Assembly (NCBI GenBank): GCA_936940865.1
Contig: CAKZJB010000006.1
Coordinates: 1 to 64,000, forward strand
Reading direction: 5' to 3'
Length of the DNA stretch: 64,000 nucleotides
Origin: an uncultured Asticcacaulis sp.
GTDB taxonomy: Bacteria; Pseudomonadota; Alphaproteobacteria; Caulobacterales; Caulobacteraceae
In this document: positions 1 to 9,597 of the stretch, one piece after another
Layout of the letters: the number at the start of each line of letters is the position of its first letter
Numbering within the stretch: the stretch's first letter is position 1
The notes under the pieces: model-generated
What the model was told of the DNA's origin: nothing
Database searches by the model: none
What the model saw: the letters and a program-made list of their open reading frames with translations, nothing else
Program-made: the position numbers and the translations under genes

Positions 1-483
1 CGCTTCGGTCGTAAGCTGCATAAGGTCGTTCGTCAGCTTCTGCTGAACCGACAGGCTGTCCGAAAGGTCGAGCCCGATGGCCTTGAGTACGCTGAGCGAA
101 GTACCGACGCCGGCATAGCGGCCGCCTTCAAGCGCCACGAAGCCGCGCATAAGCTGCGACGGCCGGTCCTGCAGCGTCGTTACGGCGAAATGGCGCAGCG
201 GCGTCGAGATGTCGACCATCAGCGGCGCGTCGTCCATCATGGTCGTGACGGGCTTGTTGCCGAACAGGGCGCGGCCGTATTGCGCGGCCATCCTGAGGTT
301 GAAGGCGTGGCGCTCGACCAGGCCCAGCACCTTGCCGGCGCCATCGACGACAGCCAGGACCATCAGGTCGGCATTGTCGCGGAACAGGTCATAGACCTGG
401 GCATTGGTTTGGTCGGGGGGAAGGGGCTCCAGCGGATCGGTAATGTCGACGATACGCAACGCTTTCTGCATGTCATGCCCCAT
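1..483 (-). CDS. N-terminal part of a CBS-domain-like protein, possibly a sensor/signalling protein (truncated by window edge)
   Basis: Minus-strand reading frame open to the window start: MGHDMQKALRIVDITDPLEPLPPDQTNAQVYDLFRDNADLMVLAVVDGAGKVLGLVERHAFNLRMAAQYGRALFGNKPVTTMMDD...; CBS-like pattern. Start could be 471 or 483. Confidence 0.5.
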   Translation of the reverse strand, partial: MGHDMQKALRIVDITDPLEPLPPDQTNAQVYDLFRDNADLMVLAVVDGAGKVLGLVERHAFNLRMAAQYGRALFGNKPVTTMMDDAPLMVDISTPLRHFAVTTLQDRPSQLMRGFVALEGGRYAGVGTSLSVLKAIGLDLSDSLSVQQKLTNDLMQLTTEA

Positions 484-599
484 TATCCCCGACGCCTTTG
501 CTGCGTCGCAGCACGATCTAAGGGCGCGGAGTAAATTCAGGCTTAATTCTGAAATAAAATCTTGTTATTTTTCAAAGCACTGTCCGTGTCCGGACGAAT

Positions 600-1220
600 T
601 CAGATACGCCCCATCGTGGTCTGCGCATTATAGACCTGCGGGATGGGGGCATTGTCCGGATCGAGCGCGATCATGCGCCAGCCGCCGCCGTCTTCCTCGA
701 AACGAACCGGCGCCGCGTTCGGGCTCGACCACATTTCGTCTATATATTTCCGTGAGATAGCCCGGAACGGGATACCGTGGCAGACGAACAGGCAGGTGCC
801 CGTCTTGCGGTGGTCCTCGACGCAGGCGAAAACACGATCGATGACATCGGGCAGGCGTTCGGCGTTCCACGGATAGTGCTTGCCGTCGATATCGGCTTCC
901 GGATTCATATGCTCGCGCATTTCTTCGCGATGGACATGGACCTCGTCTATCGTCATGCCTTCGAACTGGCCGAAATTGCGTTCGGTCAGGCGGGCATCGA
1001 TGACGGGCTGGAGATCCAGTGCGCTGCCGACGATCTGCGCGGTTTCCATGGCACGGGACAGGGGGCTGACGATGATACGGTCTATGCCCTGGCGTGTCAG
1101 GACTTCGCCGGCGCGCCGGGCCTGCTGCCGGCCTGTGTCGTTGAGCGGAATATCGGTCGAGCCTTGCAGGCGCGCCCCGAGGTTCCAGTCTGTCTGGCCA
1201 TGGCGAAGGACAAAGAACAT
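600..1220 (-). CDS. Histidine phosphatase (phosphoglycerate mutase-like) family protein
   Basis: MFFVLRHGQTDWNLGARLQGSTDIPLNDTGRQQA: RHG motif. Confidence 0.88.
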   Translation of the reverse strand: MFFVLRHGQTDWNLGARLQGSTDIPLNDTGRQQARRAGEVLTRQGIDRIIVSPLSRAMETAQIVGSALDLQPVIDARLTERNFGQFEGMTIDEVHVHREEMREHMNPEADIDGKHYPWNAERLPDVIDRVFACVEDHRKTGTCLFVCHGIPFRAISRKYIDEMWSSPNAAPVRFEEDGGGWRMIALDPDNAPIPQVYNAQTTMGRI

Positions 1221-1255
1221 GTTGGGTTTCCTTTATCGGTCCAGAGCTCGGAACG

Positions 1256-1360
1256 GCCCCCTTCACCACTTCGTGGTCCCCCATCGATCGATGGGGGAGA
1301 TATCTTCCTCCCTGCGCGCAGCATGGGGAGAGGGACCGCGAAGCGGTGGAGGGGTATCTT
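1256..1360. repeat. Intergenic palindromic repeat, family member
   Basis: cccccttcaccacttcgtggtcccccatcgatcgatgggggaga ... atggggagagggaccgcgaagcggtggaggggta. Confidence 0.75.
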
Positions 1361-1364
1361 TCTT

Positions 1365-1796
1365 CTACAACTTCGCCCGGATCTGCGCGGCCAGGGCGTT
1401 CAGTTCATTGATATCGGCCATGCCGCCGCCGGCGTGGCGGCCCAGCGGCTGGTCGTCCCACATCGGCAGGATATGGAAATGGATATGAAAGACGGTCTGG
1501 CCGGCGGCCTCGCCGTTGAACTGCATGATGCGCACGCCGTCGGGGGACAGCGCGTCGCGCACGGCGCGCGCGATACGCTGGGTTTCGACGATCAGGTTTT
1601 GCAGGTCTGCCGGCTCAATGTCGAACAGGTTGCAGGCATCGACCTTCGGGATGACCAGGGTGTGGCCCTTCGATTGCGGGAAGGCGTCCATGAAGGCCAG
1701 GGTCCGGTCGTCTTCATAAACCCTGGCCGAGGGAATGGCGCCGCTCAGGATCTTGGCGAAGATGTTCTGGGCATCGTAGGTAACGAGGAGGCTCAT
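1365..1796 (-). CDS. HIT family protein
   Basis: AQNIFAKILSGAIPSARVYEDD...QTVFHIHFHILPMW: histidine triad. Confidence 0.93.
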   Translation of the reverse strand: MSLLVTYDAQNIFAKILSGAIPSARVYEDDRTLAFMDAFPQSKGHTLVIPKVDACNLFDIEPADLQNLIVETQRIARAVRDALSPDGVRIMQFNGEAAGQTVFHIHFHILPMWDDQPLGRHAGGGMADINELNALAAQIRAKL

Positions 1797-1888
1797 GGCT
1801 TGGTCCTTGGGCTTGATCCTGGCTTATTTCGCAGGATTCGGGGTTTAAAGGACTATCCGTGACGCGCCAAGAGGCGTAATACCGCGCC

Positions 1889-2299
1889 ATGCCTATCAAT
1901 ATTGTTCTTGTCATGCTGGGCGGCGCATTGGGTTCGCTGATGCGCTACCTGGTCGGCCGCTGGACCGCCGGCACGTGGTCCCATCTTTCCTGGCCCTACA
2001 GCGAATGGCCGCTCGGTACCTTCATAGCCAACATCTCGGGCGGGCTGATCATGGGAATTCTCATGGGCCTTCTGCTCGGGCCGCTGAAGGGCGCCATCGA
2101 TACCGAGCGCGCCCGTTTGCTGCTGGGCGTCGGCGTGCTGGGCGGCTTCACCACCTTCTCGTCATTTTCCCTCGAGACGGTGCAGATGCTGGAGCGCCGC
2201 GCCTATGCCCTGGCGGGGCTTTATGTCCTGCTGTCGGTGTCGCTTTCCATCGCGGCGGTGGCGCTTGGGATGGTCATCGTGCGAAAGGTCGCGGCATGA
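1889..2299 (+). CDS. crcB: Fluoride efflux transporter CrcB
   Basis: GGALGSLMRYLVGR...GTFIANISGG...LLLGVGVLGGFTTFSSFSLET. Confidence 0.93.
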   Translation: MPINIVLVMLGGALGSLMRYLVGRWTAGTWSHLSWPYSEWPLGTFIANISGGLIMGILMGLLLGPLKGAIDTERARLLLGVGVLGGFTTFSSFSLETVQMLERRAYALAGLYVLLSVSLSIAAVALGMVIVRKVAA

Positions 2300-3303
2300 G
2301 CAAGGACGTCAAAACCCTCTACGTCACCGATGGCGAGGACGGCGTGCGCGTCGACCGCTTCTTCAAGCGCCGCTGGCCGCATATCAACCATATCCAGCTG
2401 AACAAGCTCTTGCGCTCCGGCCAGGTCCGCGTCGACGGCGGCCGCGTCAAGGCCGACACGCGCCTGGCCGCCGGGTCTACCGTGCGGGTGCCGCCGCTGC
2501 CGGACGCGCCCAGCGAAGACCAGCAGAAGCGCGACCGCGCGACGCTGTCGCCGCAGGAAATCAAGTTCGCCCGATCGCTCGTCATCTACGAGGACGAGGA
2601 CGTCATCGCCATCAACAAGCCGTCGGGCCTGGCGGTGCAGGGCGGCACCAAGACCAAGAACCATATCGACCGGCTGTTGTCGGCGTGGGGTGAGGGGCTG
2701 GAACGGCCGCGCCTGGTCCACCGGCTCGACCGCGACACGTCGGGCGTGCTGCTGCTGGGCAAATCTCCCGCCGCCGCCGCGCGCCTGGCCGGCGCCTTCG
2801 CCAAGCGTCGCGCCCACAAGACCTATTGGGCGCTGGTCGTCGGCAACCCCAAGCCGGAAGAGGGCTATATCGACACGCCCCTGGTCAAGAAGGGCTTCCA
2901 CGACCGCGAAATCGTCCAGCCGGCCGATATCAGGGAACCCGGCGCCGAGGCCGCCGAAACCGAATACGTGACGATCGGCCGGGCGGGGCCGCGCGTTGCC
3001 TGGATGGGGCTGCGCCCGCACACCGGCCGCACGCACCAGTTGCGCGCACACATGCAGGCGATCGGCCACTCCATCCTGGGTGATCCCAAATACGGCAACG
3101 AGGCCAGCCGCGACCTGTCCGAAGGCCTGGGGCTGCAATTGCATCACCGCCGCATCGAGCTGCCGCACCCGACACAGGGCACGCTGATCGTCGAAGCGCC
3201 GCTTGACCCGGTCATCAAGGCCGGCTTCGACCGCTTCGGCTTCGATATCCACGACGCCGAGCCGGATCCTTTCGTGCGGATGAGCAAGAAGGGCCGGAGA
3301 TGA
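2296..3303 (+). CDS. rluC: RluA/RluC family pseudouridine synthase
   Basis: MSKDVKTLYVTDGEDGVRVDRF...RPRLVHRLDRDTSGVLLLGKS; ATGA overlap with crcB; ORF-track start (1975) is too far upstream. Confidence 0.9.
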   Translation: MSKDVKTLYVTDGEDGVRVDRFFKRRWPHINHIQLNKLLRSGQVRVDGGRVKADTRLAAGSTVRVPPLPDAPSEDQQKRDRATLSPQEIKFARSLVIYEDEDVIAINKPSGLAVQGGTKTKNHIDRLLSAWGEGLERPRLVHRLDRDTSGVLLLGKSPAAAARLAGAFAKRRAHKTYWALVVGNPKPEEGYIDTPLVKKGFHDREIVQPADIREPGAEAAETEYVTIGRAGPRVAWMGLRPHTGRTHQLRAHMQAIGHSILGDPKYGNEASRDLSEGLGLQLHHRRIELPHPTQGTLIVEAPLDPVIKAGFDRFGFDIHDAEPDPFVRMSKKGRR

Positions 3304-3367
3304 GGGGTATTGCAGATCGTGTCCCTCTCCCTCGGACAGGACTATTGAATTCACAGGTCGCGCCAGT

Positions 3368-3590
3368 GGCCTTGAGAAACCCCATCACCACTTCGCTTCG
3401 CTGGCGGTTCCCCTCCCCATTTTTCTGCGAAAAACGGGGAGGTGCAAAGGATCGATCCGGTTTGCACCTCCCTGTCGCCCGCAGCGCCAGCGCAGGGCGA
3501 TGGGGAGGGGGACCGCACGAGCGAGATTGGCGTAAGCCAACGAGCGAGATGTGGGGGTGGGGTTTCTTGCTTTCCACCGTCCACACCCCT
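3368..3590. repeat. Long compound inverted repeat, intergenic repeat family
   Basis: gagaaaccccatcaccacttcgc...ttcccctccccatttttctgcgaaaaacggggaggtgcaaaggatcgatccggtttgcacctccctgtcgccc...ggcgatggggagggggaccgcacgagcgag...gtgggggtggggtttcttgctttcc. Confidence 0.85.
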
Positions 3591-3676
3591 TCAAATCCTA
3601 CAGTCTCCACATCGGCGAGACCGACGCGCGACCCTGACAACCAGGTGGGGGAGTACAAGGGGATCGGAGCCTCAAC

Positions 3677-4360
3677 GTGTCTTCTTCACTGAAACTGGCC
3701 GTCTGGGATGTCGACGGCACCCTGGTCGACAGCCGGGCATCGATCTTCAAGGCCTTGCAAGACGCCGCCGTCGAGGTCGGCCTCGAAGCGCCGACCTACG
3801 AGGACGTCCGCCAGATCGTCGGCCTGTCGCTGCTTGAGGCCGTCCGGCGCATGCGGCCGGACCTGGCGCCGGATCACGCGGCGGCCTATGCGGCGGCATA
3901 TAAGCAAGCCTTTATCCGCATGCACGCCGATCCCGATTTCCATGAGCCGCTCTATCCCGGCGCCGGGGACACCCTGCGCCGCCTCAAGCAAGAGGGCTGG
4001 CTGATCGGCATGGCGACGGGCAAGTCGCGCCGCGGCATCGACCGCAACACCGCGGTCTACGGCTGGGACGGCGTCTTCGACACCAGCTTTTGCGCCGACG
4101 ACGGCCCGTCGAAGCCGCATCCGCACATGCTGGAATGCAATATGCTGGCCCTCGGTGTCGACCCGCACCAGACGGTCATGATCGGCGATACGGCGCACGA
4201 CATCCACATGGGCCGCCAGGCGAAGGTGCAAACCATCGGTGTGTCCTGGGGTTTCCACACGACGGAAGAATTGCAGGCGGCCGGCGCCGACCTGATCGTC
4301 CACGATTTCGCGCAACTCAACGCGGCGCTCGACGCCTTCGTCCCGGAGAGAGTGTCATGA
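3677..4360 (+). CDS. HAD family hydrolase (phosphoglycolate phosphatase-like)
   Basis: LAVWDVDGTLVDSRASI...MIGDTAHDIHMG. Confidence 0.9.
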   Translation: MSSSLKLAVWDVDGTLVDSRASIFKALQDAAVEVGLEAPTYEDVRQIVGLSLLEAVRRMRPDLAPDHAAAYAAAYKQAFIRMHADPDFHEPLYPGAGDTLRRLKQEGWLIGMATGKSRRGIDRNTAVYGWDGVFDTSFCADDGPSKPHPHMLECNMLALGVDPHQTVMIGDTAHDIHMGRQAKVQTIGVSWGFHTTEELQAAGADLIVHDFAQLNAALDAFVPERVS

Positions 4361-5100
4361 CCTACAAGGCCGAAGCCCCAACGAAAAAGAGCGACCAGCT
4401 GGGGTTCCGGCCGGCGCGCTTCTGGAAGACCGTCGCTGTGTCGGAAGCCGAAGGCGGCTTCGACGTGCGCCTGGACGGCCGCGGTGTGAAGACGCCGCAG
4501 GGCCGGGCCCTGGTCTTCCCGACGAACGCCGCCGCCGCCCATGTCGCGGCCGAATGGGAGGCCGTGGGCAAGCATGTCAATTACGAGGACATGCCGCTGA
4601 CGCGCCTGGGCTTTGCTGCCGTCGACCGCATGAACGACCTGGTCGAAGAGAGTGTCGCCGAGGTCCTGCGCTACGCCGAAACCGATCTGATCTGCTATCC
4701 CTCGGACTATCCGGCGGCCCTGATCCAGCGCGAAGACGAGGCCTGGGTGCCGCTGATCGCCTGGGCCAGGGAGGCGCTCGGCCTTGAATTCCATCAGAAC
4801 CGCTCGCTGATCCACCAGCCGCAGCCGGCGCAGACACCCGTCAAACTGCGGGCGCTGGTCGAAGGCGCGACGGCCTATGAACGCGCCGGGTTGATGTCGG
4901 CCATTCCCCTGTTTGGTTCGGTGATTCTGGCGCTGGCTGTATGGAAAGGGCGGCTGACGGGGGAGGCAGCCTTTGCCGCATCACGCATCGGCGAAACCTT
5001 CCAGGCTGAAACCTGGGGGCGCGACGAGGAGGCGGTAAAGCGCGCCGCGCACATGGAAGCCCAGGCAAGGAGCCTCGACGTCTGGTTCAGCGCGCTTTAG
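4357..5100 (+). CDS. ATP12 family protein (F1-ATPase assembly chaperone)
   Basis: MTYKAEAPTKKSDQLGFRPARFWKTVAVSEAEGGFDVRLDGRGVKTPQGRALVFPT; ATGA overlap with HAD gene. Confidence 0.88.
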   Translation: MTYKAEAPTKKSDQLGFRPARFWKTVAVSEAEGGFDVRLDGRGVKTPQGRALVFPTNAAAAHVAAEWEAVGKHVNYEDMPLTRLGFAAVDRMNDLVEESVAEVLRYAETDLICYPSDYPAALIQREDEAWVPLIAWAREALGLEFHQNRSLIHQPQPAQTPVKLRALVEGATAYERAGLMSAIPLFGSVILALAVWKGRLTGEAAFAASRIGETFQAETWGRDEEAVKRAAHMEAQARSLDVWFSAL

Positions 5101-5416
5101 CCGCCGCGCGGCGTTTGTCGAGCCGGCCCATCAGCCATAGCGCGAACATGTGATAGTCGCCGATGAACGACCACAGCGGATATCTGAAGGTCGCGGGCCT
5201 GTTGTGCTCGACGAAGAAATGCCCGACCCATGCAAAGCCGTAACCCGACACCAGCCCCGCCGGGATCCACAGCAGGTTTCCGGCGGCGACCGTAAGACCC
5301 AGCGCCACGATGCCACATATCGACCCGCAATAGTGCAGGGCGCGCGTCAGCGGCCTTTCGTGTTCCGAAAGATAGAAGTCGAAAAAGGCCGAATAGGTGG
5401 TGTAGCGCTCCGCCAT
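5087..5416 (-). CDS. Mpo1-like/DUF962 family membrane protein
   Basis: MAERYTTYSAFFDFYLSEHERPLTRALHYCGSICGIVALGL...YGFAWVGHFFVEHNRPATFRYPLWSFIGDYHMF; 109 aa from internal ATG at 5416. Confidence 0.85.
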   Translation of the reverse strand: MAERYTTYSAFFDFYLSEHERPLTRALHYCGSICGIVALGLTVAAGNLLWIPAGLVSGYGFAWVGHFFVEHNRPATFRYPLWSFIGDYHMFALWLMGRLDKRRAAAKAR

Positions 5417-5489
5417 GCCCCTGTCCTTTTTTGGGGAGTATAGCACGCTCCTTGCGGCTTTGTGAGTGCGTTGGAAAAAAGCACTCCGC

Positions 5490-6635
5490 CTATCCTTTTT
5501 TAAACGGCGAGGCTTCGGCCTCAAGTTCAACCATGCTTTCCGCCACGGCCTGGCGTTCGCGCGCCAGATAGTCGGCGACCGGGCGGCGTAACCGCGCGTC
5601 GCGGATATAATGCGCTGAATATACCGGATGGGGCAGGTAGCCGCGCGACAGCTTGTGCTCGCCTTGCGTGCCCGCCTCGACACGCCTGAGGCCATGGGCG
5701 ATCGCATAGTCGATGGCCTGGTAGTAGCAGACCTCGAAATGCAGGAAGGGTACGTCGACCACCGCGCCCCATTGCCGGCCGTAAAGCACGCCGTCGCCCA
5801 TGAAGTTGATGGCGCCGGCGACCGCGCGGCCGGCCTCGTGGGCGAAAACCAGCACGATGCGGTCGCGCATGGTCGCGGCAATCTCGGAAAAGAAGGCGCG
5901 CGTCAGGTACGGTCGGCCCGTGCCCCATTTCCGGGCATAGGTGTCGGCGATAAAGGCGTATATATCGTCGAGGTGACGCTCAGTGATGTCGGCGCCGGTG
6001 ACCACGCTGAAATCGAGCAGGGCCTGCACGTCGCGGCGTTCGCGGCGGATGACCTTGCGGCGGTTGGACGACAGCTGCGCCAGGAAGTCTTCGAACGACG
6101 CATAGCCCGGATTGTCGAACCAGAACTGCTGGTCCTGGCGCAGCAGAAGCCCGCAATCCCCCATCAGTCGCCATTCGTCTTCCGCCGGGAAGTTGACGTG
6201 CAGCGACGACAGGCGGTTGCCATCGCAAACCCGTACGGCGGCCTCGACCAGGGCCCGGCGCGTCGCGGCATCCCTTGCCAACAGCCGCGCACCCGTCACA
6301 GGCGTGAACGGCACGGCGGACAGCAGCTTGGGATAGTAGTCGCCACCGGCCTCTTCGTAGGCGCGCGCCCAGGCGTGGTCGAAGACATATTCGCCCATCG
6401 AATGGTATTTGACGTAGAGCGGCATGACGCCGGTGACCGCGCCGCCATCGCGCAAGGCCAGGTGCGTGGCCTGCCACCCCGCGTGCTGCGTGACGGAGCG
6501 GCTGGCCTCCAGCGCATGGAGGAAGTCGTATGCGGTGAACGGGTTGGCGTCCGGGCGCACGGCCTCCCAGGCGTCACGGCCGATGTCGGTAATGGCGTTG
6601 TGCAGGCTCACGGAAAGGGTCGTCATATCGTCCAT
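5490..6635 (-). CDS. GNAT/FemAB-like N-acyltransferase (peptidogalycan biosynthesis-type)
   Basis: 381 aa; PANPFTAYDFLHALEASRSV...HAWARAYEEAGGDYYPKLLSAVPFTPVTGARLL...RREAGTQGEHKLSRGY pattern of the COG3146 family. Confidence 0.85.
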   Translation of the reverse strand: MDDMTTLSVSLHNAITDIGRDAWEAVRPDANPFTAYDFLHALEASRSVTQHAGWQATHLALRDGGAVTGVMPLYVKYHSMGEYVFDHAWARAYEEAGGDYYPKLLSAVPFTPVTGARLLARDAATRRALVEAAVRVCDGNRLSSLHVNFPAEDEWRLMGDCGLLLRQDQQFWFDNPGYASFEDFLAQLSSNRRKVIRRERRDVQALLDFSVVTGADITERHLDDIYAFIADTYARKWGTGRPYLTRAFFSEIAATMRDRIVLVFAHEAGRAVAGAINFMGDGVLYGRQWGAVVDVPFLHFEVCYYQAIDYAIAHGLRRVEAGTQGEHKLSRGYLPHPVYSAHYIRDARLRRPVADYLARERQAVAESMVELEAEASPFKKG

Positions 6636-6662
6636 ATGGGGCCTTTTCGTAAGCGTGAAAGC

Positions 6663-8069
6663 CTATTTCCGGTCGGCGTAGAGTTTTATCAGCTTGTAGA
6701 ACAGCCGGCGGCCGTCCATCAGGTCCTTCACACCGACATGTTCATTGAGGCCGTGGATATTGCCTTCGTCGGGCGTCTCGAAAAAGCCGTAGAATCCATA
6801 GGTCGGAATCCCCACGGCCGTGGTGTAGATGCCGTCGGATGCACCGACTTCCATGGTCGGAACCACGGGCGTGCCCGGGAAGACCTCGGCCACCACGCCT
6901 TCCAGCGGCTTCAACAAGTCGGGCGGCAGGGCAGGGGCGGGTGTCGCCGGCGACGGCTCGCTGCCGAGGCCGATTTTCACGCCCGGGTCGCCGATCGCGG
7001 TCGTCAGCGCCTGTTCGACCTCGGCGACCGGCGTACCGGGGAAGATACGGCAATTGACATTGGCCTTGACGGATTGCGGCAGGGCGTTGGGGGCATGGCC
7101 GCCTTCGATCATGGTCGCGACACAGGTCGTGCGCAGCATGGCGTTCCAGGCCGGGTCGCGCGAAAGGGTCTCGGCGGCCGCCCCTGCGCCGGGGGCAGCG
7201 GCAAACGCCTTCATGGCCTGGCCGTCGGCGCCGCCGATGATGGGACTCATGCGGGCGAAATAGCCGCGCGTGGCGTCATTTACCTTCACGGGAAAGCGGT
7301 AGGCCTCGACGCGGTCGAGCGCCTTCGCCATTTCGTACAGGGCGTTGTCGGGCCGCGGGCGCGAAGAATGGCCGCCGGGATTGGTCGTCTCCAGCGTGAA
7401 GTCCTGATAGACCTTCTGCGCCGCCTCGATCTCGAACGACACGCGGTTGCCGTGATCGTCGAGCACGCCGTAGGCATCCTCGTTGATGGCGAAATCGGCG
7501 TCGATCCAGTCCTTGTGCGTCTCACTCAGCCATTTTGCGCCGTTGAATACGCCGTCGGTTTCTTCGCCGCAGGTGAGGGCCAGCTTGACCGGTCGGCGCG
7601 GCACGTAGCCTTGCCTGCGGTAACGGATCAGCAGGTCGGCGAAGATGGCGGCCTGGCCCTTGTCGTCGGCGACGCCACGGCCATAGAACTGGCCGTTTTC
7701 CTCGATGAGCGTAAACGGATCGCGGGTCCAGTCCTCGCGCCTGGCCTCGACGACGTCGAGATGGGCCAGCAGCAGTATGCCCTTCGCGTTGGGATCCCAG
7801 CCGGGCAGGACGGCGACCAGGCCCCCGTCCTTCGGCGCGGTGTCGGGTGCGAACAGGTGAATTTCACTGTCCTTGAAACCCGCGGCTTTCAGCCGTGTCG
7901 CGATGTTGTCCGCGGCCGCCGTGCACGAGCCCACGGAATGGGCCGTATTGGTTTCGATCAGCTCCTTGAACAGGGCGCGGAAATCGGCTTCGCCTTCGCC
8001 GGAACGGTCTGCAGCCAGCGCCGGAGAGGCGACGAGAAGGGCCAGGGAAACGGCGGCGGCGATACGCAT
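6663..8069 (-). CDS. Secreted M20/M25/M40 family metallo-hydrolase
   Basis: Signal peptide; LLAHLDVVEARREDWTRDPF...YGRGVADDKGQAAIF...CGEETDG. Confidence 0.92.
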   Translation of the reverse strand: MRIAAAVSLALLVASPALAADRSGEGEADFRALFKELIETNTAHSVGSCTAAADNIATRLKAAGFKDSEIHLFAPDTAPKDGGLVAVLPGWDPNAKGILLLAHLDVVEARREDWTRDPFTLIEENGQFYGRGVADDKGQAAIFADLLIRYRRQGYVPRRPVKLALTCGEETDGVFNGAKWLSETHKDWIDADFAINEDAYGVLDDHGNRVSFEIEAAQKVYQDFTLETTNPGGHSSRPRPDNALYEMAKALDRVEAYRFPVKVNDATRGYFARMSPIIGGADGQAMKAFAAAPGAGAAAETLSRDPAWNAMLRTTCVATMIEGGHAPNALPQSVKANVNCRIFPGTPVAEVEQALTTAIGDPGVKIGLGSEPSPATPAPALPPDLLKPLEGVVAEVFPGTPVVPTMEVGASDGIYTTAVGIPTYGFYGFFETPDEGNIHGLNEHVGVKDLMDGRRLFYKLIKLYADRK

Positions 8070-8199
8070 GAAGAGCCCTCGCGATGATGATCTGGCCAGA
8101 CGCTAACATCGTTGACGCACCTGCACAATCGGCCCATTTGGGACCATGGCTTGACCGTTTGGTGAACCGGGCGCAGGCTCTGTTTTTTGAGAGGCGGCA

Positions 8200-9597
8200 A
8201 TGTCGGATACGCGCAAGATCGGCCTGTGGAGCCTCGTCTTCTATGCCTTCGCCATGAACCTGGCGATCCGCTGGCTGGCGACGGGGGCGGCGACGGGGGC
8301 GAAATCCCTGCCCATATGGCCGCTGGCCGGGCTGGTGTTTCTGCTGCCGCTGTTGACGGGAACACTCGACCTGTCGGCGCGCTTTCCTGGCGAAGGCGCC
8401 ATCTACGCCTGGACCCGCCACACCCAGGGGCCGTTCGCCGGCTTCATGTGCGGGTGGCTCTACTGGGCCAGCAATATTCCCTATTTCGCCGGGCTTCTGA
8501 TCTTCGTCAATTCAATGCTGGCCAGTCTGGCCGGCGGAGCCATCGGCGCCTGGCTCGGCGCTCCGACGGGCGCCTTTGCCGCGTCGACCGGGCTTATCCT
8601 TGTCGTCGGCTTTCTGCACGCCAAAGGCCTGGGCGCCGGCAAATGGATTCCGCTGGCGGGAGCCACGGCCACCCTTGTCATCTATGCGGTCCTGGTCGGT
8701 TCCGGGCTGTGGCTGGGCGCTCATGGCCAATCGGCGACGAACTTCGCCGCGGCCGACTATCGTCCGCCGGTGAACGCCGACGGCGCGATACTCTGGTCGG
8801 CCATGGTCTTCGCCTATGGCGGCGCCGAAGGCGTGGCCCTGCTGCGCAACGAGGTCAAGGGCGGGGTCAAGACGTTGCGAACCGGCCTGATCATCCTGGG
8901 TATCACGCTCAGCTTCGCTTTCCTGCTGGGCACGGCCTGCATGCTGATGATCATTCCACAGGACCAGGCCTCACGCCTGGCCGGCCTGCCGGATGCGCTC
9001 AAGGCCGCCGCCCAACGCGTGCATATGACCCAGGTGGCTCCGGGCTTGATCCTTGCCCTGGCGCTCAGCCAGGCCGGCGCCGTCAGCGCCTGGTTCGGCG
9101 CGGCGGCGCGGCTGCCCTTCGCCGCCGGCATCGATGCGGCCCTGCCCAGGGCGGTCGGCTATACGGACCCGAAGACCGGCGCGCCGGTGGTGGCCATCTG
9201 GTTCCAGGTTGCGCTGGTCGTCGCCATGCTGGCGCTCAGCCAGGCGGGGACGACGGTCGCCAAGGCGTACGACTTCATCGTCGCCATGAGCGTCCTGTCC
9301 TATACGCTGCCCTATCTTTTCATGTTCGTCGCCTACTGGAAGGCGCAAGGCCTGCCGATGCCGGACGGCGGCACAGGTGTCGCGGGCGGCGCGAAATGGG
9401 GGCGCTGGCTGGCGGCCCTGGGCTTTCTGGGGTCGCTCAGCGCGATCCTGTGTTCCCTGGTGCCGACGCCCGATGCGACGCCGGGCGCGCTCGGCGGCTG
9501 GATGGCGACGATCAAGCTTGCGGGGGCGGCCCTTGTGCTCATAGTCTCGGGGGCTGTTCTTTATGCCATTGCCAAGACGCGGAAGGTCCCCCAATGA
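8200..9597 (+). CDS. APC family amino acid/amine permease
   Basis: Multi-TM protein; GEGAIYAWTRHTQGPFAGFMCGWLYWASNIPYFAG. Confidence 0.88.
   Translation: MSDTRKIGLWSLVFYAFAMNLAIRWLATGAATGAKSLPIWPLAGLVFLLPLLTGTLDLSARFPGEGAIYAWTRHTQGPFAGFMCGWLYWASNIPYFAGLLIFVNSMLASLAGGAIGAWLGAPTGAFAASTGLILVVGFLHAKGLGAGKWIPLAGATATLVIYAVLVGSGLWLGAHGQSATNFAAADYRPPVNADGAILWSAMVFAYGGAEGVALLRNEVKGGVKTLRTGLIILGITLSFAFLLGTACMLMIIPQDQASRLAGLPDALKAAAQRVHMTQVAPGLILALALSQAGAVSAWFGAAARLPFAAGIDAALPRAVGYTDPKTGAPVVAIWFQVALVVAMLALSQAGTTVAKAYDFIVAMSVLSYTLPYLFMFVAYWKAQGLPMPDGGTGVAGGAKWGRWLAALGFLGSLSAILCSLVPTPDATPGALGGWMATIKLAGAALVLIVSGAVLYAIAKTRKVPQ

Noticed and set aside
190-760. Plus-strand ORFs 190-534, 209-394 and 404-760
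   Set aside because: Antisense to the CBS-like protein or histidine phosphatase; no recognisable protein features.
5628-8087. 819-aa plus-strand ORF
   Set aside because: Antisense to the FemAB-like and M20 genes; low-complexity shadow composition.
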